Of a stretch of DNA of 64,000 nt, positions 51,289 to 62,000 are shown in pieces. Position 1 is the stretch's first letter. Each line of letters starts with the position of its first letter. The stretch spans positions 391,206 through 455,205 of the forward strand of contig NZ_JAHKPD010000018.1 of assembly GCF_018860245.1 (NCBI RefSeq), in the 5' to 3' direction. This stretch comes from Pseudotamlana agarivorans. Its GTDB lineage: Bacteria > Bacteroidota > Bacteroidia > Flavobacteriales > Flavobacteriaceae. A program made the translations under genes and the position numbers. The notes under the pieces are model-generated. The model did no database searches. It saw only the letters and a program-made list of their open reading frames with translations, and was not told where the DNA came from.

Positions 51289-51702
51289 ATGATTAATAAG
51301 CTCGAAAAGTTAAGCCTTTTGTCTGAGATGATTGCTTTTGCAAAATATGATAAGGACATAAAAAGAATTGAATACAATTTTTTGTTAGGTGTCGCCAAAC
51401 AGTTAGAAGTTTCTCGCCATGATTTTGATTATTTATTAGATAATCCAATAGATTATACGCATTTAAAATCTCATAGTGAACGTATCGTTCAATTCCATAG
51501 GTTGGTTTTGCTATTGAATATTGAACAAAAATTTGGTGATAATAACAATTCAAAAGGTGCCATCAAGTTATATAACTTCGGGTTAAGAATGGGGTTAAGT
51601 CATGAGTCCATAACTAAAGTACTCTATTTAATGGAAAGTTTTCCAAATAAAATTGTCCCACCAGATGTGTTAATTGATATTTTTAAAACACATTATAATT
51701 AG
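51289..51702 (+). CDS. TerB-like helical protein (137 aa)
   Basis: A 137-aa all-helical cytoplasmic protein. The opening L-S-L-L-S-E-M-I-A-F-A-K-Y-D-K-D-I-K-R-I-E-Y-N-F-L is the TerB/DjlA-N fold pattern: a first helix, then a D-x-x-x-x-x-E-x-x-F-L acidic stretch resembling the metal-binding site. V-S-R-H-D-F-D-Y-L-L-D-N-P near 47 follows. It lies tail to tail with uvrB, so a name borrowed from excinuclease would be only positional. Function unknown, possibly stress sensing. Confidence 0.65.
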   Translation: MINKLEKLSLLSEMIAFAKYDKDIKRIEYNFLLGVAKQLEVSRHDFDYLLDNPIDYTHLKSHSERIVQFHRLVLLLNIEQKFGDNNNSKGAIKLYNFGLRMGLSHESITKVLYLMESFPNKIVPPDVLIDIFKTHYN

Positions 51703-51751
51703 AGATCTCTCTCCTAATTTATATAGTTGGCCTAATGTTTTAGGCTAAATG

Positions 51752-51780
51752 AAAAGCTAAAAGTTAAACTTTTAGCTTTT
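51752..51780 (+). terminator. terminator-like hairpin overlapping uvrB stop
   Basis: Perfect 13-bp stem AAAAGCTAAAAGT / ACTTTTAGCTTTT around TAA. It overlaps the last codons of uvrB on the opposite strand. Confidence 0.5.
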
Positions 51781-53767
51781 CTAATTTATCTTGATAGCTT
51801 TTAATTTCATCGCGAAGTTTCGCAGCGATTAAAAAGTCTAACGCCTTTGCGGCAGCTTCCATGAGTTTTCTTTTTTCACGGATTTTCTTTTCAAGTTCTG
51901 GTTTACTTAAGTATTCGCTTTCTGGTTCGGCAGCTCTAGCAGCCTCCAGCTCATAACTATAGGTGCTTACCGAGTTTTTAGAGAGCACGTTATCTAAACT
52001 TTTATTTAAGGCACGAGGTTTTAAATGATGTTTTGTGTTATATGCAATTTGCTTTTGGCGTCGGTAATTGGTCTCATCAATGGTTTTCTGCATGCTTTTG
52101 GTTATTTTATCAGCATACATAATGGCCTTACCATTTAGGTTTCTCGCCGCACGACCTACTGTTTGGGTTAAAGACCTTGCAGAACGTAAAAAACCTTCCT
52201 TATCGGCATCGATAATAGCCACCAAAGAAACTTCTGGTAAATCTAAACCTTCACGAAGCAGGTTGACACCCACAAGAACATCAAAAAGCCCTTTACGCAA
52301 GTCTTGCATGATTTCAACCCGCTCTAAGGTATCTACATCACTATGTATGTATCGGCAACGAATTTGAATACGATCAAGGTATTTAGTTAGCTCTTCAGCC
52401 ATTCGTTTGGTTAAGGTAGTCACTAAAGTACGTTCATCCTTTTCAACACGCTGCTGTATTTCTTCAATTAAATCATCAATTTGGTTTAAACTAGGACGTA
52501 CTTCAATAATGGGGTCTAATAAGCCTGTAGGTCGAATGACTTGTTCAACATAAACACCATCCGATTTTTCTAATTCATAATCAGCGGGCGTAGCACTTAC
52601 ATAAATGACCTGATTTTGTAAAGCTTCAAATTCTTCAAATTTTAACGGACGGTTATCCATAGCTGCAGGTAGCCTGAAACCATACTCTACTAAATTTTCT
52701 TTTCTACTTTTATCACCTCCATACATGGCATGTACTTGTGACACTGTTACGTGACTTTCATCGATAACCATTAAAAAATCATCGGGAAAATAATCAAGTA
52801 AACAGAAGGGGCGTGTGCCAGGCTGTCTGCCATCGAGATAACGGGAGTAGTTTTCAATACCAGAACAATAGCCTAATTCACGAATCATTTCAAGGTCAAA
52901 TTCAGTACGTTCTTTAAGGCGTTTGGCTTCTAAATGTTTGCCAATTTCTTTGAAATAATCATGTTGTTCTACCAAATCATCCTGAATACTTTTAATCGCT
53001 CCTTGTAGAACATCTTGGGAAGTTACAAACATGTTTGCAGGATATATGGTGAGTCGGTCGTATTTTTCAACCACTTTATTTGTTTGAATATCGAAGGATT
53101 CGATGTCTTCAATTTCATCTCCAAAAAAGTGAATTCTAAAGGCATCGTCGGCATAACTGGGGAATATATCTACAGTATCGCCCTTAATTCTAAAATTACC
53201 ATGTTTAAAATCGGCTTCGGTTCTGGAGTATAAACTTTGAACGAGTTGATGCAACAGTTGTGTTCTTGAAATGACTTGATCGCGTTCTAAAGAAATCACG
53301 TTTTTCTGAAACTCTACCGGGTTTCCAATACCATACAAACATGAAACTGAAGCCACCACGAGAACGTCACGTCTCCCAGACAAGAGGGAAGAGGTTGTAC
53401 TTAAACGCATTTTCTCTATTTCCTCGTTAATAGATAAATCTTTTTCAATGTAAACACCAGAAACAGGGATGTACGCTTCCGGTTGATAATAATCGTAATA
53501 AGAAACAAAATATTCAACCGCATTATTCGGGAAAAACTGTTTAAACTCAGAATAGAGTTGTGCTGCAAGCGTTTTGTTATGTGCTAAAACCAGCGTAGGG
53601 CGCTGCACTTCTTCAATAACATTAGCAACGGTAAAGGTTTTACCTGAACCTGTTACCCCTAGTAAGGTTTGAAATTGTTCATTCGCATTGATGCCATTAA
53701 CAAGCTGTTTTATGGCTTGTGGCTGATCCCCTGTAGGACTAAATTCTGATTCAACTTTAAACTGCAT
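51764..53767 (-). CDS. uvrB: excinuclease ABC subunit B
   Basis: A 667-aa helicase-like subunit of nucleotide excision repair that loads at damage with UvrA and recruits UvrC. Walker A G-V-T-G-S-G-K-T-F near residue 39; the beta-hairpin Y-Y-D-Y-Y-Q-P-E-A-Y near 91; V-I-D-E-S-H-V near 337 (DEAD-like); Q-T-V-G-R-A-A-R-N (motif VI) near 535; and a C-terminal UVR domain with K-x-M-x-x-A-A-K-A-L-D-F-x-x-A-A-x-L-R-D-E-I. Length normal. The -7 box ends only four bases before the ATG, so the message may be leaderless. Confidence 0.96.
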   Translation of the reverse strand: MQFKVESEFSPTGDQPQAIKQLVNGINANEQFQTLLGVTGSGKTFTVANVIEEVQRPTLVLAHNKTLAAQLYSEFKQFFPNNAVEYFVSYYDYYQPEAYIPVSGVYIEKDLSINEEIEKMRLSTTSSLLSGRRDVLVVASVSCLYGIGNPVEFQKNVISLERDQVISRTQLLHQLVQSLYSRTEADFKHGNFRIKGDTVDIFPSYADDAFRIHFFGDEIEDIESFDIQTNKVVEKYDRLTIYPANMFVTSQDVLQGAIKSIQDDLVEQHDYFKEIGKHLEAKRLKERTEFDLEMIRELGYCSGIENYSRYLDGRQPGTRPFCLLDYFPDDFLMVIDESHVTVSQVHAMYGGDKSRKENLVEYGFRLPAAMDNRPLKFEEFEALQNQVIYVSATPADYELEKSDGVYVEQVIRPTGLLDPIIEVRPSLNQIDDLIEEIQQRVEKDERTLVTTLTKRMAEELTKYLDRIQIRCRYIHSDVDTLERVEIMQDLRKGLFDVLVGVNLLREGLDLPEVSLVAIIDADKEGFLRSARSLTQTVGRAARNLNGKAIMYADKITKSMQKTIDETNYRRQKQIAYNTKHHLKPRALNKSLDNVLSKNSVSTYSYELEAARAAEPESEYLSKPELEKKIREKRKLMEAAAKALDFLIAAKLRDEIKSYQDKLEKLKV

Positions 53768-53771
53768 CCTG

Positions 53772-53779
53772 CAAAATTA
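53772..53779 (-). promoter_or_regulatory. -7 box of uvrB, possibly leaderless
   Basis: Minus-strand TAATTTTG ends 4 bases before the uvrB ATG at 53767, so transcription would begin at or next to the start codon. Confidence 0.4.
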
Positions 53780-53794
53780 AACAAAATTTGCATG

Positions 53795-56700
53795 CTATCG
53801 TTTTAAAGTGAAATGTCCTGAAAATTCTCTTCCATCTTCTAGAAAAACTTTAAACCAATAATCATCGGTTGGTAATTTTTCTCCCTTATAAGTCCCATCC
53901 CAACCATCTGATTGTACGGCAAGCTGTTTTAGTAATTTTCCGTAGCGGTTATAGATATATATAGCTGTATTTGGTTGCACTTGATCTCCTAAGCCACCTA
54001 TCTTCCACGTGTCATTAATACCGTCTCCATTTGGTGTAAAAAATCGATCATAACCAATTACTGATATGTCTAGGGTTACAGTTCCGCAGATGACATCCAT
54101 AACATATATAGTGTAAAAGCCAGGAGTTACGTTGTGAAAAACGGGGTCGTATTGATAGTCAATACTTGTTGAGCCGACTTCAGAAAGCGCATATTCATAG
54201 GCGCCCATCCCTAGGTTGGTTGGATCTATAGTAACCGTGTTATTTTGTTGCAATTCTTCTATGGTTACATCATCTTGTGAGATGTTTGGTAACTCGGAGG
54301 CCTCTACAAGGATGTCTTCAGATCGAGCGCATCCTGTGCCATCTGTTTTTGTTAATTTTACCGTGTAAGTACCAGGAGAGGACACCGTGATTTCAGTAGC
54401 ATTTGATATGAATTGATTGGAAACAGAACCGTCTAAACTAGTCCATAACCATTCGTAATCAAAAACTTCAGTAGTATTCGTGTTTTTGGTGTTTAATAGA
54501 ATCGAAAAAGTAGGATCGGATGAACACACAAGTCTTGGCGATTCAACAGTAAAGTCGGGTAGAGGATTTACAATTAAATCTATAAATGTTGATGCGTAGC
54601 AGCTCGTGTTTATTGGATTAATAACTTTTACAATTATGGTTTGATTACCTGAAACTAGCGGATTTGGTAAAGTGCTACTTTCAATAATAGCGATATTGTT
54701 TTCGTCTACATAATCGTATAAAACGGTCATATTAGATTGAGAACCTATAATAGTACTCGTAAAATTACTTGTGTTAAAGGGATAAAATCCATCATCTTCA
54801 ATATCGGAAGCTGTGCCATCACAGGCTATTTGCGGAGCAATAGTTTGCGCTATAATAGGTTGTTCATCTACAATAAAATTTAAAGTGGTTTCATTATAAC
54901 ACGGACCGTCTGGAGCTAAAGTTGAACTATTGGTAACTCTAACAGTTACTACTTGATTTTCTGAGGTAAAAGGGTTTGGTAACGGGCTAGGCAAGCCAAG
55001 ACCATTTTCATCAAAATAGGTAATAACAACATCTGCAGGATTTTGCCCGTTCAATAATTCAGTTTCAATTTGAGAGGTGTCAAAAGGGTATGATAATATA
55101 GCATCGCTTGTATCAGAATCACACTGTCTAGGAATGTTTACAGGATTAGCAATAGGCAAAGTTTCAACATCCAGTAAAATGTGTGGACCCAAACCTAAAC
55201 AATCATTACTTAACTGACTATCAACTCGCACGTATATAAATTGAGAGTGAGGGTATCCAATATTTCGGTAATCTGTGATGTTAATTATTTTATTGATTTC
55301 AGCCAGAGCATCTACCTCATTTCTGTAAAAAGATATGGTAGGTGTTTGTGGTAGAAATAAGTTCTCAATAACTGTTTTGGCATTACTAAAATCAAATGTT
55401 GCAATACCGTCTTTGTTATCGTTGTTTGCATTATCATGACCATCCATATCTAAAAAGTCATCACACTGATTGTAAGTCATTAAAAAGGAAGACGGTATAG
55501 TCGTTGTTGAAACCTTCAGGTCGATTCGAGCGGTAGAAGTACAGCCTTGTTGAGATTCAATTCTAGCCCAAACAGTATCTGAGTTTACTGTAGTGTTTGT
55601 GTAATCGGTAGGGCTATTTATGTAATCTGTATTTGTAACATCACCAGAAATGGCCGCAGATTCAGTTTTAAAGTATGTAAAGGTTTCATTAATTGCATTT
55701 GATGATATTTCATCATTGGCTTCGGTTAAATTGAACGGACTATAACCCAAACTCTTTGGATCATCATCATCACATTGAATTAAAATTACTGGAGAACTTA
55801 CAACAGGGTTCGGGTTTACTGTAAGTTTAATTTCGTTGGAATATAACCCACAAGAATTGCCTGTCCTATTTAGAAACACACGATATAAATTGTTGTTTAA
55901 GGTTATTGGAGCACTCAAAATATTTAGGCTAGCGGTTTGCGCGCCATTGTAGTTCAAATTATCAATAACGGGTAGCCAATTAACACCATCGTTACTAACT
56001 TCCCATTGGTAAGTTTCTGCCTCTATTGATGTTACAGATACGGTTTCCGTGACCAATTCACAAATAATCATATCTATAGGCTGTGTTTGAACCGTTAAAG
56101 GTGCTATAGTAACATAATCGTTATTTGGAATGGTATACCCATCGTTGGCATTATTTACAATGCCATTTTGGTCAACTGTTATGGTCGTGTCACCTAATAA
56201 ATGATCACTATTTCCATCAGAAAAACCAGCTTCAAGAACATCGCTACAAAGGTCGCCATCGCTATCTAGATTAATATAATTAAATATTAAATCGGAATTG
56301 GTATCTGGAAGTATATAGCCTATTAAATTACTATCTGGTGTGGTTTCAGCGGCATCTGCCCATCCGTTTACACCAAAATTTGGCCCATCTTCAATACCAT
56401 CCAAATTAGTGTCTGAAAGTAAAATGTTAAATTGTCCAGATTCTATTAAATCGTAAATTCCATCGTTATCACTATCTAAATCATAAAAATCGAGTATGCC
56501 GTCTGCATCCGTGTCAACAGGTGATAGCGTCATGTTGTAAGCATCATCAAGCCCGTCAAGATTAGAATCAACGCCTGTCAAAGGTGAAAATACACCTTGG
56601 TTTTCAATAAAATCTGGAATACCATCATTATCACTGTCTAGGTCTAATTCATCTTTAATTCCATCATTATCATGATCATTTTTGAAGCATGTTAAAGAAA

Positions 56701-58921
56701 GGTTAGCTTGAAAATTTGATGAATTTGAAAGATTATCAAGTTTATGGGTAAAGGAAAACCCGCTTACCTGATTTGCTAAAAAGTTATAAGGTGTATTACC
56801 CAAAGGGGTAGGGTTGAATTTAAAATGTATTTCTGAACCAGAAATTTGAGTGACACCCGATTCAAATAACCCATCAAAATTAGAGTCTACTAATAATCTG
56901 TGATCTGGATCTACCAGGGTAATGTTTTTGTTTGAAGGTGTTATTTTTACAATGAAATATTCGCCATCTACGGAAGTATGTACATGAGATACATCTTCAG
57001 AAAACTTAATGTTAACCGGTTCCGTAAAGGAAATATCATAGGTTTCTACAGCGTTACTCGAGGCAGTGATATCGCTAAAAATATTACCAGTTGCAGTGAG
57101 CCTCATTGAACTAGTAGTACCGTTATCAGTTGCTATATTTGAATTGATCGTGCCGTCTTGAAAGGCTAATCTAGGTGGACGTGTGTTGGATAAATCAAGC
57201 ACAACATCACCTCGAGACTCTAAACAATTTAGAATGCCATCGTTGTCATTATCTATATCGAGATTATCAATAATACCGTCGTTGTCAATATCATCTGGGC
57301 AAATACTTACAGGAACTTCTGTAGATTCTAGTGTTTCCCCTGTACAAGTAATAATGCCGATTAATTTATATTTCCCAGGAATAGTTGGCGTTATCTTAGG
57401 AACATTAGCCGCTAATAATTGATAACCAGTACCATCGTCATAAAACCATTCATAGGAATCAAAATTTGTAGCATTCGCTGCTTCTAATTTAATATTTGGA
57501 ATGCAGTTACCAAGGGTGTTAAATTCAGTTTCAAAGTTAATTTCTGGTTTCGTCGGGAATCCAGAGTAAAAACTACCAGTTGTTGCCGCTCCGTTAGCAT
57601 TAAAATAAGCGACGTATAATTCATCATCACCTTGAACTGAAACATGGTTTGTTAACCCGGTAACTTGGTAGGTTACATAATCTGGTTTTCCATCGACATT
57701 ACTTGGTCCTGTCGTAGAAAAATTAGAAAGAGGTTGGTTGTTTATGGTTATGTTAGCACCACTTTTACTTACTATCGAAACCCCTCCGCTATATGTTGTA
57801 CTTCCTATTTCATCAATAAAAGCAATATTATCTATGTTGCCTCGAGTCTCACAACTTAATGGCGGCACGAAAAACATGCCTTGATTGGCTTCACCTGAGG
57901 AGCCAATACCTTGATAAGCGAAAACTTTTCCGCTAGTAGAAATATACATATTACCATTTGAATTGTACGAGGTACCTTCTATTAACGCATATCTATTTGC
58001 TGCCGAAATGGTGATTGGTGTCGTGTTCCCATTTATAAAAACATCTGTTGGATATGTGTGAGGCACTAACAGCACATTTTCCCAGGAATTATCTCCATGT
58101 CCTTTAACAAAAATATATTCACTACCAACTTTAGAAAGTCCTGCAATTTGGTCCAAACCATAATCTCTACCATTACCACTTCCAAAACTTCCATTTGCAG
58201 AGCCACAATTGACAACAATAGGCTTATCAGAAGTTACTAAACAACCAATTAAGCCGTCTCTATTTGTAACACTATCAAAACTGTTAGTTGCCACAATATA
58301 ACTTTCCCCTTCGTTTAATGTGACTGATATCGGTGTGGTACCATTATAATTTTTAATAATTAAACCTGTAGGCAAATTATCAAAAGTTATTTGAGTGTCA
58401 TTTTCAGTAGCCATTACAGAAACAAAATTTAAATAATTGTCCTGGGGGTTTTCATTGGTATAACTTCCAACCCTAAAAGTAGTGCCTAACGCAGAAAGTC
58501 CCTTGCTAACGAGGGCTCCAGCCTGAGCACCTCCTCCAGCATTCATTCTTACCGAAACATATACTGGTGCTTCTGCTTCTATAATATAACCTTTGTTGTT
58601 TGTTACAACACTCGTAAGCGTTGAAGACATAAATAATTGTCCGTTTCCTGTGCCAATAGATTGTACTATGGGCGATGTATGTGATACCATACCTGTTATG
58701 TAGTTATTTGCAGGCTGACCTACTGGGATTATGGTGTAGGGTACAGGACTATTACTAGGTGTTGATATATAGATGTATTGGTCTTCTGGGTTTGCATTCC
58801 CAAAGGAGGAACTAGTTAATGGTGGTATGTAATGGGTTTTGCTTAATTGAGAAAAAGCAAAGTGACTTACAAATATGAAAATAATAAATAATAAATATCT
58901 TAAATGATTATGAGCTTGCAT
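53795..58921 (-). CDS. giant T9SS type B sorted surface/secreted protein (1708 aa)
   Basis: Signal peptide M-Q-A-H-N-H-L-R-Y-L-L-F-I-I-F-I-F-V, cut near F-A-F-S-Q. Residues about 30-440 resemble an IgGFc-binding-protein-like adhesin region (P-L-T-S-S-S-F-G-N-A near 35). About 460-540 is an Ig/PKD-like segment (Y-E-W-F-Y-D-D-G). About 540-890 carries thrombospondin-3-like calcium repeats (D-N-D-G-I-x-D-x-x-D-x-D-x-D-N-D-G). From about 1040 come four Asp-rich modules like those of the neighbour. The last 90 residues are a type B C-terminal sorting domain: F-F-T-P-N-G-D-G-I-N-D-T-W, I-Y-N-R-Y-G-K-L-L and G-H-F-T-L-K-R. The protein should be exported by T9SS and may act in adhesion or gliding (inference). 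Confidence 0.88.
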   Translation of the reverse strand: MQAHNHLRYLLFIIFIFVSHFAFSQLSKTHYIPPLTSSSFGNANPEDQYIYISTPSNSPVPYTIIPVGQPANNYITGMVSHTSPIVQSIGTGNGQLFMSSTLTSVVTNNKGYIIEAEAPVYVSVRMNAGGGAQAGALVSKGLSALGTTFRVGSYTNENPQDNYLNFVSVMATENDTQITFDNLPTGLIIKNYNGTTPISVTLNEGESYIVATNSFDSVTNRDGLIGCLVTSDKPIVVNCGSANGSFGSGNGRDYGLDQIAGLSKVGSEYIFVKGHGDNSWENVLLVPHTYPTDVFINGNTTPITISAANRYALIEGTSYNSNGNMYISTSGKVFAYQGIGSSGEANQGMFFVPPLSCETRGNIDNIAFIDEIGSTTYSGGVSIVSKSGANITINNQPLSNFSTTGPSNVDGKPDYVTYQVTGLTNHVSVQGDDELYVAYFNANGAATTGSFYSGFPTKPEINFETEFNTLGNCIPNIKLEAANATNFDSYEWFYDDGTGYQLLAANVPKITPTIPGKYKLIGIITCTGETLESTEVPVSICPDDIDNDGIIDNLDIDNDNDGILNCLESRGDVVLDLSNTRPPRLAFQDGTINSNIATDNGTTSSMRLTATGNIFSDITASSNAVETYDISFTEPVNIKFSEDVSHVHTSVDGEYFIVKITPSNKNITLVDPDHRLLVDSNFDGLFESGVTQISGSEIHFKFNPTPLGNTPYNFLANQVSGFSFTHKLDNLSNSSNFQANLSLTCFKNDHDNDGIKDELDLDSDNDGIPDFIENQGVFSPLTGVDSNLDGLDDAYNMTLSPVDTDADGILDFYDLDSDNDGIYDLIESGQFNILLSDTNLDGIEDGPNFGVNGWADAAETTPDSNLIGYILPDTNSDLIFNYINLDSDGDLCSDVLEAGFSDGNSDHLLGDTTITVDQNGIVNNANDGYTIPNNDYVTIAPLTVQTQPIDMIICELVTETVSVTSIEAETYQWEVSNDGVNWLPVIDNLNYNGAQTASLNILSAPITLNNNLYRVFLNRTGNSCGLYSNEIKLTVNPNPVVSSPVILIQCDDDDPKSLGYSPFNLTEANDEISSNAINETFTYFKTESAAISGDVTNTDYINSPTDYTNTTVNSDTVWARIESQQGCTSTARIDLKVSTTTIPSSFLMTYNQCDDFLDMDGHDNANNDNKDGIATFDFSNAKTVIENLFLPQTPTISFYRNEVDALAEINKIINITDYRNIGYPHSQFIYVRVDSQLSNDCLGLGPHILLDVETLPIANPVNIPRQCDSDTSDAILSYPFDTSQIETELLNGQNPADVVITYFDENGLGLPSPLPNPFTSENQVVTVRVTNSSTLAPDGPCYNETTLNFIVDEQPIIAQTIAPQIACDGTASDIEDDGFYPFNTSNFTSTIIGSQSNMTVLYDYVDENNIAIIESSTLPNPLVSGNQTIIVKVINPINTSCYASTFIDLIVNPLPDFTVESPRLVCSSDPTFSILLNTKNTNTTEVFDYEWLWTSLDGSVSNQFISNATEITVSSPGTYTVKLTKTDGTGCARSEDILVEASELPNISQDDVTIEELQQNNTVTIDPTNLGMGAYEYALSEVGSTSIDYQYDPVFHNVTPGFYTIYVMDVICGTVTLDISVIGYDRFFTPNGDGINDTWKIGGLGDQVQPNTAIYIYNRYGKLLKQLAVQSDGWDGTYKGEKLPTDDYWFKVFLEDGREFSGHFTLKR

Positions 58922-59059
58922 TTATAAGGCGTGGTCGTTTGGTTTAGTTTAGGGTACAAAAAAGACTAAAATATGCCTTTTAAGACTTTAAGACTCAGTA
59001 AAGTGCAAAAGGTTTAATTTTCTAGCTTAAAAAAAATAAAATATTTTCGTAATTAAGTA

Positions 59060-62000
59060 TTATCGTTTTAGTGTGAAGTGTCCTTTTATTTCCATTTCAT
59101 TACCATTTTGTATAATGCTTGCCACAAACCAATAATCATCAGTAGGCATGTTTTCACCATTAAAAGTACCGTTCCAGCCAGGTGAACTGTGGTGTAGTGT
59201 TTTTAACAGTTTGCCTTGTCGGTTATAAATGTGAACTAAACTACCAGGTAATTGGTCTGCACCAACAATGTGCCAAGTATCATAAAAACCGTCGTTGTTA
59301 GGTGTGAAAAATTTAGGTATATCAAAGACAAAAACATCTTTTGTAATATCCATACAACCATTTAAATCACGAACCGTTACGGTGTGATTACCAAAACTTA
59401 CATTTTCAAAAACATTAGTTTTTTGCGGTGTGCCTCCATCTAAAATATAAACATAATCGCCAATTCGGTTCAGATTTATATCCACAGAAATACGATTAGG
59501 ATCTGAAAAATCTAGAGTAGAAGTGAAGGTGATTTCAGCTTGCTCCGATTCTATAACCGTGAATGTTTTTGTAAAACTACAGTTATTTGGTGTGGTAACA
59601 GTTACCGAATAAGTTCCTAATTGACTTGGTGTTACAGCGATTTCTGAAAGTGTTGCGTTATTAGCTGAAGCATTAACCGATGTAGACCATAAATATGTAT
59701 CAGCTGGATCACCAGTATAGGCATCAATATATAGCGGGTATGATTCGCGGCAAAGGGTAACAACATCCTCAATTGGAATTAGTGGTAAAGGGTGTACAAT
59801 TGTCGTAAATTGTGTGGTGTTAAAACAGCCCGTCGCGTTATTTTCAATTCTTGCAAAAAGTGGTTCGCCGTCGTATGCCGAATAGGTATTAGGTAATGAA
59901 TTTAATTTATCTTCTGCATCTGTTAAACTGGCATAATAACTTACGGTAAATTGTGTTGGATCTTGTGCTCCTATAATAGGAAGCGAATTTTCTGAAAGAT
60001 TGAATGAAAATTGTCCATCAAAATCATCGTCACAACTTATTAAATCTGGAGGTGTGTTTGCTATAGGGTTAGGGTTTATTATTAAATCAAATGGTGCTAT
60101 GAAATAACACCCAGTTGTAGCATTTGAAACCTTTGAGAATAAGGTGTGCTGGTTTGCTGAATAATTAAAAATAGAAGCTAAAGGTGCTGTGTTGTTTTCA
60201 GCATCAGACAAGGTATTGTAGTAGGAGATGTTAACCGTTGAGAGATCATCAACTATAAGATCATTTATTATGTTTAAATCAAACGTATCTGAATCATTAT
60301 CACATATTGGATAGCTGCCTATTGGATTTAACAGGGGTGGTAAATTAACAATAAGCTCAACTGGGATAATACTAAAGCAGCCCGTTAATGTATTTGCCAC
60401 TTTAATATAGACCGTTTTTGCACCAGTATTGAATTTGGAAGGATCTGATATTTCATTAGAATTATCTAATCCATCACTTTGATTAATATCTGATAATTCA
60501 TTAAAATAATTTATGATAAGGTTGCTTTGTACGCGATCTAAAATGTCATAATCAGCTGTAGTTAAATCAAAATTAGTAATACCATCGTAATCAGCATCAC
60601 AATAAACTAAAGGTAAAGCGTCGGTAACATTTGGAGCTGTAATTATATTAATGCCAATTTCCTCAACGACAAAACATAAAGAGTCATCACTTTCAATTCG
60701 AACAAAAATCGTTTGAGGATTTGTTATATTGGTATAGTTTGTTGGTAAAGAGTTGGTGTTATTATTAGCATCATCTCGCGTTTCATGAAAGGAAATATTT
60801 AGAATATCTCCGGAAAGGCCTTGACTTATTTCGTTAGCTTTTTCATCGAGATTAAATACATTTTTACCATCGTTTGATTTATCATCACAAACCAAATAAG
60901 GAGTAACTGGGTTGTAAACTGGGTCTGGAGATACTTGTAAAACAAAGGTTGAAGTACCAAAACAATTTGGATCTGAAATATTTTCAACAAGAACGTAAAT
61001 GGTTTGCATTCTTGAGGTGTTTTGATAGGCAGTGTTTTTATCAATAAGACTTGTAAATGCAGCATCTTCAAAGTAATAAACTTCCTTGCCACTTTGCCCG
61101 TTTAAAATTTCGGCATCTTTTTCATAGAGGTAAAAATCGGATACACTAGCTCCAGAAGATTCACAAATTTGATAATTACTAATCGCAGGAAAAACAGGTT
61201 CTGTGTTGACTATGGCTTCAAAAGATTCAATAGCAAAGCATCCCGTTGGGCTTACAGTATCTTCTACACGAATATAAATGGTTTGTGTTTCCGTGTTATA
61301 AGCATCACGTTGTGTTTCAGGAATTTCATTGGTTTTATTTTGAGCATCATTTAGTGATGTGAAAAAATCAACGTCTAATCCCGCAGTATTGGAAACGATT
61401 TCGGATGTTTTACTATTTAAATTAATGATAGAAAAACCATCTTGATCGTTATCACAAATAATAATATCATTGGGTTTATTGGTAGAAGGTGCGGTAACAA
61501 CTTCAATTTGAAATTCATTTACTGTCGAACACCCAGTTGCCCCAACGCTAGCGATACGCGCATATAATGTTGTAATTGGATTGGTGTTTCGATAATATCT
61601 AGTTAATCTATTGGAAGTATCGTTATTTTCCGCATCTATTTCAGTTTCAAAGTAAGTTACATTAAAGTTAGCATTACCTCCTGTAATTGTTTCATCCAAA
61701 GATTGTAAGTCGATATCAACAATGCCATCATCATCATCATCGCAATATGCGATAGGCGGACTGGTAAACAATAAAACGGGGTTTACTCTAAGGTTGATCT
61801 CAGCTTCCTGAGTACAAGCACCATCTCCAATAGAAACGTATAAGGTGTGCGGACTTGTAGCTTCGTAAAATTGGTTTTTGTCTACGCTATTTCCTGCACT
61901 TCGGTCTGCCTCAGTTTCGTAAAATTCAACTGAGATCGGGAAAGGAAGGTCATTAGCTATAAAGGATTCAACTGAGAGTAAGTTAAATTTCGCGGTGTCG

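Noticed and set aside
56200-57310. DNA-level tandem repeat in the 1708-aa gene
   Set aside because: Repetition is of the protein-level thrombospondin-3-like D-x-D-x-D-G kind; the DNA copies are not near-identical.
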